Source of the DNA: Candidatus Bathyarchaeota archaeon
GTDB lineage: Archaea; Thermoproteota; Bathyarchaeia; TCS64
Direction of reading: 5' to 3'
DNA: 62,229 nucleotides
NCBI GenBank assembly: GCA_030739585.1
Contig: JASLYX010000008.1
Span: 1-62,229, forward strand
A model generated the notes under the pieces. It made no database searches and was not told where the DNA came from. It saw only the letters and a program-made list of their open reading frames with translations. The position numbers were made by a program, and so were the translations under genes. Within the stretch, counting starts at the first letter, position 1, and each line of letters starts with the position of its first letter. This document shows, one piece after another, positions 33,791-42,687 of the stretch.

Positions 33791-35206
33791 TCACCGGAAG
33801 GCGCCCCTCAGAAAGGGGTATAGATCTTCAACTTGTTCCTGAACCATGGTCTGGTAGTACTGGTAGAGTATGCTCACGCATAGAAGAGCTCCCATCCCAG
33901 AGCCAAAGACACCTAAGAACTCGGAGAGGGCGGCGAGGGTTCCCACTATTAGTCCGCTGATGATGGTTATGGTGGGAATATACCTGTTTAGAAGGTTAAC
34001 CAAAGGTCTTCTGCTTCTTCTAAACCCGGGTATCTGCATTCCTGACCCGAGGAGCTGATCCGCCATGTTCTCCGCCCCCAAGCCTCCTATCTCAAGCCAT
34101 GTTATGGAGAACAGAACGCAAACCCCCACTACTATAAAAGTGTAGATTATAGCCCGAACGGGGTCACCTACGACAGCGTCCAAAGCGCCCGGAGACGAAA
34201 CATAATACGCCAGTCCACCAGTGGGTCTTCCGGTAGTCGCGTTGTATGTCCCTAAAAGATTCAGGGCCCCATTTGCACTGTCCTGATTGAATCTGAAGAA
34301 TATCTGCTGCCCAAGCAGTTGGATATTAGCAAAAACTGCGTAGGCTAGAATAACAGGGATATTTGAGACGTACAGAAGCTTGATGGGCATCTTCCCCCGA
34401 AAGCCCCGATACATAGAATGACTGATGGGGAGCTCTATTTTCATTCCCTCAATATAGACAACAAACGCGAAGACTGCTATTGTAGTGATCAGGCCTAACA
34501 TATCAGGCCAACTTCCTGTCCTATGAAGCCAGTTCCAAACAGGTTCCCTCCGGAAAATCGTCTCAAGCAACGCAGGAATCGCGCCATATCGTTTGCCGTC
34601 TCCGACCGTGTAGAGAGCGAAAGAACTCCACCAGATGGTCTTGGTGATCCCTGCCACAATAAACAGGCTTATCCCGCTTCCAATACCCCAACCTTTTTGG
34701 ATCAGCTCGTCTAGTAGCATGATAAACAATCCGGCGGCTAGGAGCTGGCTGAATACTAGGAGAGCTTTTGAGAAACCGATCGAGCCGTATGTACCCCCCA
34801 TGATCATGAGCCCTGCCTGGAGGAAGATCATCAGAAATGAGAACACCTTGCTTGCAGTTGCAAATAACGCCCTATGATCGGGTTTGGTGTTATCAAATTC
34901 TATGATGTCTGAGCCAGCAAGGAGCTGAATAATGAGCCCAGCGGTGACGATGGGACCTATCCCCAGCTCGAGGAGAGTCCCACGGGTGGAAGCGAATATA
35001 ATTCTCATGGACTGGAGCCCTCCTTGGCCCTGTTGAAGAGGGATCCCATACAGAGGGGTTTCGGCCATAACAAGGTAGACTATAAGGGCAAGGAGGGTCC
35101 AGAGCAACCTCTGGTTGAAGCCTATCTTTTTTTCAGGCGCCTTTACCTCCGGTATGATATGGGAAATGGGCTTGAACAGGTTGAGGAAGGTGCCCACGTG
35201 TATCAC
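33791..35206 (-). CDS. secY: Protein translocase subunit SecY
   Basis: A 471-residue channel protein of the Sec pathway with ten expected membrane helices. The plug region is near 'GTFLNLFKPISHIIPEVKAP' and the C-terminal 'VEDLYPFLRGAFR' faces the cytosol. Its ATG overlaps the L15 stop by four bases (35203-35206), the usual archaeal L15-SecY coupling. Confidence 0.97.
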   Translation of the reverse strand: MIHVGTFLNLFKPISHIIPEVKAPEKKIGFNQRLLWTLLALIVYLVMAETPLYGIPLQQGQGGLQSMRIIFASTRGTLLELGIGPIVTAGLIIQLLAGSDIIEFDNTKPDHRALFATASKVFSFLMIFLQAGLMIMGGTYGSIGFSKALLVFSQLLAAGLFIMLLDELIQKGWGIGSGISLFIVAGITKTIWWSSFALYTVGDGKRYGAIPALLETIFRREPVWNWLHRTGSWPDMLGLITTIAVFAFVVYIEGMKIELPISHSMYRGFRGKMPIKLLYVSNIPVILAYAVFANIQLLGQQIFFRFNQDSANGALNLLGTYNATTGRPTGGLAYYVSSPGALDAVVGDPVRAIIYTFIVVGVCVLFSITWLEIGGLGAENMADQLLGSGMQIPGFRRSRRPLVNLLNRYIPTITIISGLIVGTLAALSEFLGVFGSGMGALLCVSILYQYYQTMVQEQVEDLYPFLRGAFR

Positions 35207-35664
35207 TCGGCCCCGATGATCTGGCCGCCAGCTGCCTTAAGCTTCTCTTGGGCCCGGAAGCTACACTCCGAGACTTTTACGTGAAATGGGGCACCGATAC
35301 ACCCTTTGCCCAGGAGCTTTTGGATCCCCATGGAATCAAGGTCAAGAATAAGGCCTTCAGTTCCAGCTGCAATGACCTCAATGCCGTGGACATTAACTGC
35401 AATTTCCATAAGCTCTCCTATATTGATTGTATCAGCTCTAGGCTTTAGAGAAGATGGTGGCTTAAAGCCAATATTCTTGTAACGATCAGGCTCGTATTTT
35501 ACCGTCCGAATCCAAAAGTGCTTTCTGCCGCCAGCTTTACCCTTGCCACCCCGCATACCACCTTTTCGGTGCTGACCGACTTGACCCCAGCCGCAATATC
35601 TGGATCCACGCTGTTTTCTACTTTTTTTTAGTTTATGGGGCATTTTCTCACCCGCCCGTATCAA
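35203..35664 (-). CDS. rpl15: Ribosomal protein uL15
   Basis: 153 residues. The N-terminus 'MPHKLKKSRKQRGSRYCGWG' and the glycine-rich 'QVGQHRKGGMRGGKGKAGGRKH' are typical of archaeal uL15. The ATG giving MPHKLKK (seven codons into the open frame, about 35643) is the likely real start. It lies upstream of and overlaps secY. Confidence 0.95.
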   Translation of the reverse strand: MIRAGEKMPHKLKKSRKQRGSRYCGWGQVGQHRKGGMRGGKGKAGGRKHFWIRTVKYEPDRYKNIGFKPPSSLKPRADTINIGELMEIAVNVHGIEVIAAGTEGLILDLDSMGIQKLLGKGCIGAPFHVKVSECSFRAQEKLKAAGGQIIGAE

Positions 35665-35800
35665 AGGAACATGAATTCAATAAAAACATTCCTTAATAGC
35701 TTGACCCACCCAATGCAATAAAAGTCTTGAAAACTCCAGACCAGAAGTGGTAGTTGACGAGGGTCTAGATAAGCAAATAATCAAAGAATCGCCAGTTGGG

Positions 35801-36295
35801 TCAAGCCATTCGTTTAGCGAGTTCGTTAATGGCATCTCCTCTATAACCGAGCTCACCTCTGCTTCTATAGGGGCGCTTAACAGTCCTCTTGAAGCCTTTC
35901 TTGGGGGGATGGAGTCTGAAGAATGGTTTAATGCCATTTAGCTTATGGAATTCGGCGTCCCCCGAGCAGAGAGCCGATGCAAGAGCATCGAGGCTATTGT
36001 ATCCAGAAGCCCTCAGAGTTTCCTCGCTGATGGGATAATCTCCAGCCTGCTTTCCCCTTTTTTTAAGAAGGAGTCGGACCGTCTCAACTGTGGGCTCTCC
36101 CCATGTAACATAGTCTTTGGCATGTTGTAACATTCCCTTATACTCGGGTCTGTCGTCGAGGAGTGTTGAGGCCATGTTCCTATCAAGCCTGAGCATCTTT
36201 AGGGTGTCTTCGACTCTCATCGTGGCGTTGACTCCTCCACGGATGCGTATGGCAAGTATGCACTGGCGCTCCAATCTATACCGCCCAATCCTCAA
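35801..36295 (-). CDS. rpl30: Ribosomal protein uL30
   Basis: 164 residues. 'CILAIRIRGGVNATMRVEDTLKMLRLDRN' (split here as two adjoining words) marks the uL30 fold; the long C-terminal archaeal extension includes 'FFRLHPPKKGFKRTVKRPYR'. It overlaps the end of S5 by 20 bases. About 137 bases separate it from L15. Confidence 0.94.
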   Translation of the reverse strand: MRIGRYRLERQCILAIRIRGGVNATMRVEDTLKMLRLDRNMASTLLDDRPEYKGMLQHAKDYVTWGEPTVETVRLLLKKRGKQAGDYPISEETLRASGYNSLDALASALCSGDAEFHKLNGIKPFFRLHPPKKGFKRTVKRPYRSRGELGYRGDAINELAKRMA

Positions 36296-36923
36296 CGGTC
36301 ATTAGTTTCATTGTGTTTTTTAAGGCCTCAAATGTTGCCAACGAAAATGAGACAGTGGTCTGAGTGGCGCCAATGGATTTCGACCAGCAATCCTTTATAC
36401 CAGCGAGGATGAGCACCCTTTTTGCAATATCCCCGGCTACAAGACCGAGACCCTTAGATCCAGGAATCAGAGTCATAGTGACGCTTCCACTCTTCCCTGA
36501 GACCTTAAAAGGTACCGAGTGAGTCTCTCTGCAGTCACATTCCCAGCTTCCGCAACCTCTCCTGATTGGATATAGCTTTAACTTTGCGTCCCGGATACCC
36601 TTTTCGATGGCGTTCCTGACCCGTGGGGCCTTGCCGAGTCCAATGCCTATGAGGCCATCCCCGTTCCCGATGGCGACTACAGCCCTGAAACGAGAGCGTT
36701 CTCCGGCGTCAGTCTGTTTTTGCACGAGGTTAATATCGACAACATCATCTTTAAGATCGGGAACAAGAACGTCTATAATTTCCACCTCTTTGATTCGGTA
36801 TCCTTCCTCAAATATCTCATAGAGGGATGTAATCTGCCCCTCAAAGACCATGCGACCTAGACGAGTCTTCGGGACCCAATTGTCCAGAGGGTTCGGCCTT
36901 GGTCTTCTTCTCCTATCGCTCAT
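36276..36923 (-). CDS. rps5: Ribosomal protein uS5
   Basis: 215 residues. An N-terminal double-stranded RNA-binding part ('RSRFRAVVAIGNGDGLIGIG') and a C-terminal domain ('VTMTLIPGSKGLGLVAGDIA') are complete. The archaeal insert 'RRGCGSWECDCRETHSVPF' with three Cys is present. It overlaps L18 by four bases (ATGA). Confidence 0.96.
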   Translation of the reverse strand: MSDRRRRPRPNPLDNWVPKTRLGRMVFEGQITSLYEIFEEGYRIKEVEIIDVLVPDLKDDVVDINLVQKQTDAGERSRFRAVVAIGNGDGLIGIGLGKAPRVRNAIEKGIRDAKLKLYPIRRGCGSWECDCRETHSVPFKVSGKSGSVTMTLIPGSKGLGLVAGDIAKRVLILAGIKDCWSKSIGATQTTVSFSLATFEALKNTMKLMTVEDWAV

Positions 36924-37504
36924 ATTGATGCCTCCATGATGCCAGCCTTTACTGTATTAAAATGTCCCGGGAGGTCTTGGGGGTTCAATCCCCTTTTGAG
37001 ATATCCTGAAAACACTCTTTCAAACTCGGATTTATCCTCAAATGAGGCTGCGTATTTTGAGATATTTTGACCCTCTATTCTCCCTAGTTTCGGGATGATT
37101 TCGCTGTCGCATGGTATCTTTAAGCCTATATCTAGTGCTCCCTTCACCGCCGCGAAGACCTTTGCACCCTTTGTTGGACGGATAAGACCTAGATCAAGAA
37201 TCGCTGTGTCTATTCCAAGACTTAGTGCTTTCTTACCGGCTAAAAGTCCAAGAAGATACGCTGCAGATGTATTCTTTTTTCCGCCTATCCATCCGTATTT
37301 TTCGAGCTCCATAGAGTTAGACTGAGTGTGAACTATGTCGCCTACAATCTTCGAAGTAACAAGCTGAATCGTAATGTATTTGTTGCTCGAGCGTACCACA
37401 AATCGGGTCCTTCCCGATGCTGCCATGATACGTCTAACCCTGTAGTTGGTTTTAGCCTCCCGTCTCCTTCGATAAGAAACTCTGTACCTAGGGCCTCTAG
37501 CCAA
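36920..37504 (-). CDS. rpl18: Ribosomal protein uL18
   Basis: 194 residues with 'ARGPRYRVSYRRRREAKTNY' and '5S-rRNA-binding 'RTRFVVRSSNKYI'. An AGGAGG site inside the end of L19e lies seven bases before a TTG at 37504. That start (MARGPRYR) is preferred to a GTG two codons upstream that is too close to it. Confidence 0.95.
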   Translation of the reverse strand: MARGPRYRVSYRRRREAKTNYRVRRIMAASGRTRFVVRSSNKYITIQLVTSKIVGDIVHTQSNSMELEKYGWIGGKKNTSAAYLLGLLAGKKALSLGIDTAILDLGLIRPTKGAKVFAAVKGALDIGLKIPCDSEIIPKLGRIEGQNISKYAASFEDKSEFERVFSGYLKRGLNPQDLPGHFNTVKAGIMEASI

Positions 37505-37955
37505 AAGCACGCCTCCTTAGGTCGTTCTCAGTAATATACCTCTCCAGCTCTGCTACACTCCTAAAAATGCCACCCTTCGCCTTCCGGTAGAGGTTTCTAT
37601 AAGTTCTCACGGTGATAGTCCTCCGTTTCCTGAGACGCTTAAGCCTACGCCTTTGAGACCTAATCTTCCCTATCCACCGGGTCTTGCGGGAGATTACAGA
37701 GAATTTAGCTCCCTTTCTTGATCCTGGACCCTTGCGCCTCTTGGCTTTCTTCTGGGCCAGATTCACCCGTGCCCTACCACGACTAGTGGTCCGCAAAGGC
37801 AAAGCCTTGATTACTCCATCATTGATGAGTTTCCTTATCTCGTTACGAGTGATTGCTGTATCAATATCCTCTATGGATTCAGGATCAAAATAGATCCGGT
37901 TTTTCCCCACATCGAGAACGGATGCAGCAAGTCTCCTTTGGTTTTTAAGATTCAT
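37497..37955 (-). CDS. rpl19e: Ribosomal protein eL19
   Basis: 152 residues, an archaeal/eukaryotic protein: 'NLKNQRRLAASVLDVGKNRI', 'NEIRKLINDGVIKALP' and a strongly basic middle ('KKAKRRKGPGSRKGAKFSV'). It overlaps L18 and L32e by a few bases. Confidence 0.96.
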   Translation of the reverse strand: MNLKNQRRLAASVLDVGKNRIYFDPESIEDIDTAITRNEIRKLINDGVIKALPLRTTSRGRARVNLAQKKAKRRKGPGSRKGAKFSVISRKTRWIGKIRSQRRRLKRLRKRRTITVRTYRNLYRKAKGGIFRSVAELERYITENDLRRRAFG

Positions 37956-38458
37956 TCTTTCACACCTTCCTCAGCATTATCCAATGCATTCTCAGGCGTC
38001 TTTTCTTCCTCTTTATGGAGCTCTCCAGTTATTTCCTCGGATATGGATGCCTCTTTAGAGTCGATATTGCCAGGATTAAGGATTCGGATATCTAATTCGA
38101 GGGCTCGCTTTACGATGAGCCGCTTCTTTCTAAGGCCTACGGATCCTCCGATCCTAGCGACCTGTTTATCGGGGTCTACGATGGTTAGGTCTCCAACGTT
38201 GAAGACTGCAACCTCCTCCATTCCAGAGGGGTGAAGATACCTTACCGCCTTTGGGGATCGGAACCCTACATTGACTGTTCTCGGCCACCCCTTCCTCTTC
38301 TGGCGCATCTTGTTATCGATACCCTTAGGCCTACGCCAATGGTCCTTAATCCTAACTAGTCTCCATTCTTCAAACTGGCGAAAATGAGGCCTCTTTTGAG
38401 ATATCCTCTTTCTTACCTGCATCAGTCGCCTTTTTTCACCATCTTTCATTATAATCAT
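37952..38458 (-). CDS. rpl32e: Ribosomal protein eL32 with an acidic C-terminal tail
   Basis: 168 residues. The eL32 core is seen in 'KRPHFRQFEEWRLVRIKDHW', 'RRPKGIDNKMRQKRKGWP' and 'VGFRSPKAVRYLHPSG'. The last 35-40 residues are rich in Glu and Asp ('EEITGELHKEEEKTPENALD'), which is unusual for an rRNA-binding protein. Coupled to L6 upstream and L19e downstream by four-base overlaps. Confidence 0.95.
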   Translation of the reverse strand: MIIMKDGEKRRLMQVRKRISQKRPHFRQFEEWRLVRIKDHWRRPKGIDNKMRQKRKGWPRTVNVGFRSPKAVRYLHPSGMEEVAVFNVGDLTIVDPDKQVARIGGSVGLRKKRLIVKRALELDIRILNPGNIDSKEASISEEITGELHKEEEKTPENALDNAEEGVKE

Positions 38459-38988
38459 TCCTTACTGTAAACATAGATACCATCGAGGAACTTTCTTAGG
38501 TCCTTCTTTCTGATCTTGCAGGCCTGTTGGATATTTGCAGCAGTTTGAGAGACCTCCTCTATATCAACACCTGTTACTATAACGTCTTCACCTTGGACCG
38601 TGACGTTTGCATCTCCAGCAATATCTGCATAACGGTCTTTTCGTTCTCCGATGAAATTTTGGATGATGAATGTCTTATTCTGGATCCTTACGCTCATGGG
38701 AAAGTGGACGAATACGATCTTTAGCCTATAAGTAAAACCCTTAGTGACACCCTTTACCATGTTCCGTACGTGAGCAGTAATTGTATTTACAAGGGCTGAT
38801 TCCTTTTTTCGGGGGTTAATAGCACAAACTCTAAGAGAGGCCCCCAAGTGCTCCAGATCAAGCTTTGTATGGCTAAAGTCTCTCGAAACTTTGCCCTTAT
38901 CCCCTACAACAGTTATGTTCTTCCCCTTTAAAGTAAGTTTTACCCCATCGGGAATATCGACACTGTTCTCAACAATGGTGACTGTCAT
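38455..38988 (-). CDS. rpl6: Ribosomal protein uL6
   Basis: 177 residues, two tandem uL6 domains: 'VDIPDGVKLTLKGKNITVVG' and 'DITVQ'-type second strand ('AGDANVTVQGEDVIVTGVDI'). It is part of the S8-L6-L32e run. Confidence 0.96.
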   Translation of the reverse strand: MTVTIVENSVDIPDGVKLTLKGKNITVVGDKGKVSRDFSHTKLDLEHLGASLRVCAINPRKKESALVNTITAHVRNMVKGVTKGFTYRLKIVFVHFPMSVRIQNKTFIIQNFIGERKDRYADIAGDANVTVQGEDVIVTGVDIEEVSQTAANIQQACKIRKKDLRKFLDGIYVYSKE

Positions 38989-38996
38989 TTAACCAC

Positions 38997-39389
38997 CTAG
39001 AAGATATAGGCTAAAACCCTTCCACCTGAATTTTGTTCCCTGGCCTCTTGGTGGGTTACGATCCCTTTGGGCGTAGAAATTATAAGGATTCCCAAGTCTC
39101 TGTTTGGGAGGAACCTTTTCTCATACCTTTCCAAACCCTTTACCTTGACGGAGAACCGGGGCCTTACCGCCTTGCAATCATTAATCCTTCCGAATAACTG
39201 GACGCGGAACTTTCCTTGGCGACCGTCGTCAATGAACTCAATCTCTCCAACATAGCCCTTTGTCTGGAAAATGCGGAGCACCCTGCCGACAAGGTTTGAT
39301 GCGGGGGTAATGATACACTCCTTCTTGTGCCTCTCCTCATGAACAAGCATCGTATTAAGTGCGTTAACGAGTGGATCCAATAACCTCAC
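38997..39389 (-). CDS. rps8: Ribosomal protein uS8
   Basis: 130 residues with '[20 protein letters not shown]' and the C-terminal '[20 protein letters not shown]'. The GTG at 39389 overlaps the S14 stop (GTGA). Confidence 0.95.
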   Translation of the reverse strand: MRLLDPLVNALNTMLVHEERHKKECIITPASNLVGRVLRIFQTKGYVGEIEFIDDGRQGKFRVQLFGRINDCKAVRPRFSVKVKGLERYEKRFLPNRDLGILIISTPKGIVTHQEAREQNSGGRVLAYIF

Positions 39390-39541
39390 CTAAATTTTTT
39401 AAATCCGAGATCAACAGCAATCTCCCTAAAGCATTGTCTACAAACGTTGAGCCCGTACCTCCTGATGAGGCCGTCGAAAGTACCACAACGGGTGCAGCTC
39501 CTACTACCCTTGCCGTAGCGTTTAGTTCTGACTTTACTCAT
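39386..39541 (-). CDS. rps14: Ribosomal protein uS14, zinc-binding form
   Basis: A 51-residue protein found by reading the gap between S8 and L5. It starts '[20 protein letters not shown]' and holds a second zinc pair in 'NVCRQCF', giving CxxC...CxxC, the C+ form of uS14 usual in archaea. The ATG at 39541 overlaps the L5 stop by eight bases and the TGA overlaps the S8 start. Confidence 0.95.
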   Translation of the reverse strand: MSKVRTKRYGKGSRSCTRCGTFDGLIRRYGLNVCRQCFREIAVDLGFKKFR

Positions 39542-40340
39542 CTGGGAGTCCTACCTGTACACCGAAGCTCTGCTTAATAAACTCGATCGATTCTTCTTTT
39601 GTGACTCTATGAGATTGATTTATACTACTTTTCGCTCGTCTTCTTCGGGAAACCCTGTAGCCAGGCCGCTCCACGGTCGCCATGATATCCATGCCAACTA
39701 TACCCAGATTCGGGTTATACCTCTGACCGGGAATATCAATATGCTCCCTTATGCCAAAGGCAAAGTTACCTTGCATGTCGAAACTTCGGGGATTGATTAG
39801 GTTGCCAACCGCCGGAAATGTCTTCTTCAGTAAAGCCTCTGCCTTTTCCCGCCTTAAGGTCACCATACAAGCTATAGGTTCATTACGCCTCACCCCCCAT
39901 GCTCGAATTGTCTGCTTGGCCCGTCTGAAAACAGGCTTCTGATTTGTTAGGCTCTCTAGGATCGTCATAGCTCTGTCCAGGGGCTCTCCCGATGCTCCTA
40001 CGGTTATATTGACCACGACCTTCCCAATCATGAGATCCTGCATCGATGACCTGACCCTAGAATTCCGGGTCTTAGAGGGGAGGTTATAGGGTTTCTCCTT
40101 GATAGATTGAACCTCCACAACCTCGGTACGGTTAATAACCAGTTCTTCAGGATTGCTCGACTCAGGCTTCACAATCTCTACGAGGTCGTTCTCAATAAAT
40201 TCTTCAGGAGGTATTTTTTGAGCCTTAGTTTTAGGTTGAGCTACGCTTAGGGAGGTCTCATCCACTCTAACTTTTGAGATTTTGTGAATAGTTTCCTCGG
40301 AAGCTACTTGATTATCCAATTTGGAAGGTTCCTTAGTCAT
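39534..40340 (-). CDS. rpl5: Ribosomal protein uL5 with a long N-terminal extension
   Basis: 268 residues. The uL5 core starts near residue 98 ('[20 protein letters not shown]') and ends '[19 protein letters not shown]'; the 5S-contact '[20 protein letters not shown]' is normal. Archaeal uL5 usually has about 170-185 residues, so the first 95 are extra: hydrophilic, Glu- and Lys-rich and probably disordered. The ATG at 40340 touches the end of S4e. No internal start with a ribosome site is obvious, so the extension is likely real. Confidence 0.94.
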   Translation of the reverse strand: MTKEPSKLDNQVASEETIHKISKVRVDETSLSVAQPKTKAQKIPPEEFIENDLVEIVKPESSNPEELVINRTEVVEVQSIKEKPYNLPSKTRNSRVRSSMQDLMIGKVVVNITVGASGEPLDRAMTILESLTNQKPVFRRAKQTIRAWGVRRNEPIACMVTLRREKAEALLKKTFPAVGNLINPRSFDMQGNFAFGIREHIDIPGQRYNPNLGIVGMDIMATVERPGYRVSRRRRAKSSINQSHRVTKEESIEFIKQSFGVQVGLPDE

Positions 40341-41071
40341 TATAATTCAACGCCTGGTAGAGAAATAAGGGGGGTCTCGGTGCCCACTGCAAAAACATAG
40401 CTCGCAAGGGTTCTAATATTGTTGTTCTCAAGGGTCCGGATATTAGCTGTCCTCTTTTTCCCTGGCTCTTTTCCAAGATCTAGGAGAATACCAAACTGTC
40501 CTTGCGATCTTCCTCCGGTGACAATCACTCTAACACCTGGCTTGAAACTTATGTGATCGATGATCTCCTGCTCCGTCACGTCAAGCTTCACAATATCCCC
40601 TACGGAGTAGCTACGCCCCTGGACGAGGATGCTTCGGCCATCATGAAGGTTGATCTGGGTTTTACCTCCTCTTACATTAGTCTTCCCAACGATTCTACAG
40701 AGTTTATAACCAGTCTCTGCTTTTGAGATAGGGTGAAGTATAAACTTCCCCCCATGCTTGGGGAGAACTCTGTATCGCTGATCTGCCTCAGGGAACTCTA
40801 AAACATCCATGAGACCAATGGAATATCGCGAGTCCTTACGGATTTTCCCGTCGACTTTGACCTTGCCGTTATTGATGATCCTACTAGCCTCTTTTGCCGT
40901 CTTTGTGATCCCCAAAAAATCCCTAAGAACTATGGTGAGGGGCGTAGAGAGCTTTGAAGGATGGGGTCCAGGATTTGGTTTAACCGACCAGACATTGGCC
41001 TTCCTATGTATAGGCCAAAATTTTGGGGATACCTGTCTTTTCATGTGCCTTGAAGGTCCTTTTTTGCCCAT
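40340..41071 (-). CDS. rps4e: Ribosomal protein eS4
   Basis: 243 residues. 'GPSRHMKRQVSPKFWPIHRK' starts it, followed by an S4 RNA-binding domain ('TAKEASRIINNGKVKVDGKI'), a middle eS4 domain and a KOW motif ('GVRVIVTGGRSQGQFGILLD'). Archaeal/eukaryotic only. Confidence 0.96.
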   Translation of the reverse strand: MGKKGPSRHMKRQVSPKFWPIHRKANVWSVKPNPGPHPSKLSTPLTIVLRDFLGITKTAKEASRIINNGKVKVDGKIRKDSRYSIGLMDVLEFPEADQRYRVLPKHGGKFILHPISKAETGYKLCRIVGKTNVRGGKTQINLHDGRSILVQGRSYSVGDIVKLDVTEQEIIDHISFKPGVRVIVTGGRSQGQFGILLDLGKEPGKKRTANIRTLENNNIRTLASYVFAVGTETPLISLPGVEL

Positions 41072-41074
41072 TTT

Positions 41075-41461
41075 TCAGTCCTCTCCTTTCTTCATTTCAT
41101 AACCCCGGCGTTCTAGCTTCTCGCGTCTTCGGCTATCGTCGAGATTTAAGGTTGTAATCATAACGTTCTCTGGACGTATTGGAATTTGTACGATAGAACC
41201 GTCCATCCTAGTTCGAGTAATGCCCCCAATATATATCTTAACCCGCTTTGAGTCCACCCTAAGGACTTTTCCCTCAGAAAGTCTTTGGTCTCCTTTTGTG
41301 ACCTGAACTGTATCGTCCTTGATAATAGGCATTGACCGGGTTCCGTGCTTAGTTTTCAGGGACGGCGATAATGGGGCAGAAAAGAACTTCCTTTTAGTGT
41401 GATGAGGGGCGTTGAACCGTATCTTTCGGTTTTTTCCGGGCTTAGTGATCCCTTTCTTCAT
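41075..41461 (-). CDS. rpl24: Ribosomal protein uL24
   Basis: 128 residues with the KOW element 'KDDTVQVTKGDQRLSEGKVL' and the archaeal N-terminus 'HHTKRKFFSAPLSPSL'. It shares its first base with the L14 stop codon. Confidence 0.95.
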   Translation of the reverse strand: MKKGITKPGKNRKIRFNAPHHTKRKFFSAPLSPSLKTKHGTRSMPIIKDDTVQVTKGDQRLSEGKVLRVDSKRVKIYIGGITRTRMDGSIVQIPIRPENVMITTLNLDDSRRREKLERRGYEMKKGED

Positions 41462-41880
41462 TAGACCACAATCCTGGAGATAGTGCCTAATCTAGGCCAA
41501 CGCTCTACTGCCTCCTTAGCTACGGGTCCTTTGACATCAGAGCCTCTCATCTCCCCGTCTGGCGTGAGGATAATTGCAGCGTTATCATAGAACTGGATCC
41601 ATGACCCGTCACGCCTTGGGTAGGGTTTCCTCTGTCGTATTACTACAGCGTTGAAAAGTTGCCTTCTCATCTCAGGGGTTCCCTGCCTACAGGACACAAT
41701 GATAAGGTCACCTACACCTGCAGGTGGAAGTCTCCTCCTCACGCCCTTATAGCCAACCACTTGGATGAGTTTGAGCTTCCTTGCACCTGTGTTATCAGCG
41801 CAGTTGATCATGCTTCCGGTTACGAGACCGGTGGAAATGCGTCGCCGCATTCCTACCCTACGCTTCATTCTCTTCGACAT
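41461..41880 (-). CDS. rpl14: Ribosomal protein uL14
   Basis: 139 residues: 'SMINCADNTGARKLKLIQVV', 'VGDLIIVSCRQGTPEMRRQ' and 'ILTPDGEMRGSDVKGPVAKE' are the conserved uL14 blocks. In the run S17-L14-L24. Confidence 0.96.
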   Translation of the reverse strand: MSKRMKRRVGMRRRISTGLVTGSMINCADNTGARKLKLIQVVGYKGVRRRLPPAGVGDLIIVSCRQGTPEMRRQLFNAVVIRQRKPYPRRDGSWIQFYDNAAIILTPDGEMRGSDVKGPVAKEAVERWPRLGTISRIVV

Positions 41881-41886
41881 TTGATT

Positions 41887-42192
41887 TTACTCCTTTTCAA
41901 CCACTACAAACGTCTTAGTTTTACTGAGGGGACGGCACTCGGCGATTTTTACCTTATCCCCTCGCCTAGCATCAATACAAGGGGGATTATGTGCTGGGAT
42001 ACGGTTGTGGAGTCTAGCGTACCTTTCGTATTTTGGGTAATATTTAGTATATTCAATGCTAATGATGACGGATTTTGCCATCTTATCACTCATGACTGTG
42101 CCCTCTAGGATTCGACCCCTTGTGCTGAGGTTTCCGTGGAAAGGACAGTCAATATCGTCGCACTTGGTCTCTGGTTCTTTGAATGACATCAT
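41887..42192 (-). CDS. rps17: Ribosomal protein uS17
   Basis: 101 residues from the first of two adjacent ATG codons at 42192 ([11 protein letters not shown]). '[20 protein letters not shown]' and '[24 protein letters not shown]' (quoted as family landmark in two parts: RLHNRIPAH and DARRGDKV) identify it. The long upstream open frame runs through the Rpp29 gene and is not used. It starts four bases after the Rpp29 stop. Confidence 0.95.
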   Translation of the reverse strand: MMSFKEPETKCDDIDCPFHGNLSTRGRILEGTVMSDKMAKSVIISIEYTKYYPKYERYARLHNRIPAHNPPCIDARRGDKVKIAECRPLSKTKTFVVVEKE

Positions 42193-42196
42193 ATAT

Positions 42197-42481
42197 TTAC
42201 CATCTTCTTTTAACCTTCTTTTTGATTCTGTCCTCAGGCCTACCGTACAAAACCGCGCCCTCGACCTCAACCGGACCGCTGGAGAGTTTAAGAATGAATG
42301 TAGCGTCCTTCTTTGGGACTCTTTTAGATTCACCGTTCTGATTGATTACCAGTGTCTTAAGGCTCTCGTCGACAATTGGTCCGTCTATTACATGATGGGT
42401 GGAGTTTTTACTCCTGACAACTCCGGCCCTAAGACCAATAAGCTCATGCCTCAATAGGTTCCTTGAAGAAATGGGACTCAT
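42197..42481 (-). CDS. rnp1: Ribonuclease P protein component 1 (Rpp29/Pop4)
   Basis: 94 residues. The Sm-like fold of archaeal Rpp29 is seen in '[20 protein letters not shown]', '[13 protein letters not shown]' and '[12 protein letters not shown]'. With Rpp21, Rpp30 and Pop5 it supports the RNase P RNA that matures tRNA 5' ends. It sits between L29 and S17 as in most archaea, but the aIF1/SUI1 gene commonly found here is absent. Confidence 0.94.
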   Translation of the reverse strand: MSPISSRNLLRHELIGLRAGVVRSKNSTHHVIDGPIVDESLKTLVINQNGESKRVPKKDATFILKLSSGPVEVEGAVLYGRPEDRIKKKVKRRW

Positions 42482-42684
42482 TAGGAGAGTTCATCCTCCC
42501 GCATAACGGTGAGCACCCTTGCGATGGCCTTCTTAAGGGACTTGACCCTGCCAGGGTTATCAAGGGAGCCTCCAGATTGGATCGTTGTATTAACCTTAGA
42601 AAGCTCAGTCCTGAACTCACCGAGGCGTCTCTCTTGATCCTCACGAGACATTTCCCGTATCTGACTCATTCTTAGAATAGGCAA
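42481..42684 (-). CDS. rpl29: Ribosomal protein uL29
   Basis: 67 residues. 'MSREDQERRLGEFRTELSKV' and 'NPGRVKSLKKAIARVLTVMR' form the two helices of uL29. Short overlap with Rpp29, and three bases after S3. Confidence 0.94.
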   Translation of the reverse strand: MPILRMSQIREMSREDQERRLGEFRTELSKVNTTIQSGGSLDNPGRVKSLKKAIARVLTVMREDELS

Positions 42685-42687
42685 GTG

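Noticed and set aside
41887-42333. 148-codon version of the S17 gene
   Set aside because: The first 47 codons run antiparallel in content to nothing known and overlap the Rpp29 gene; the ATG at 42192 matches the family start.
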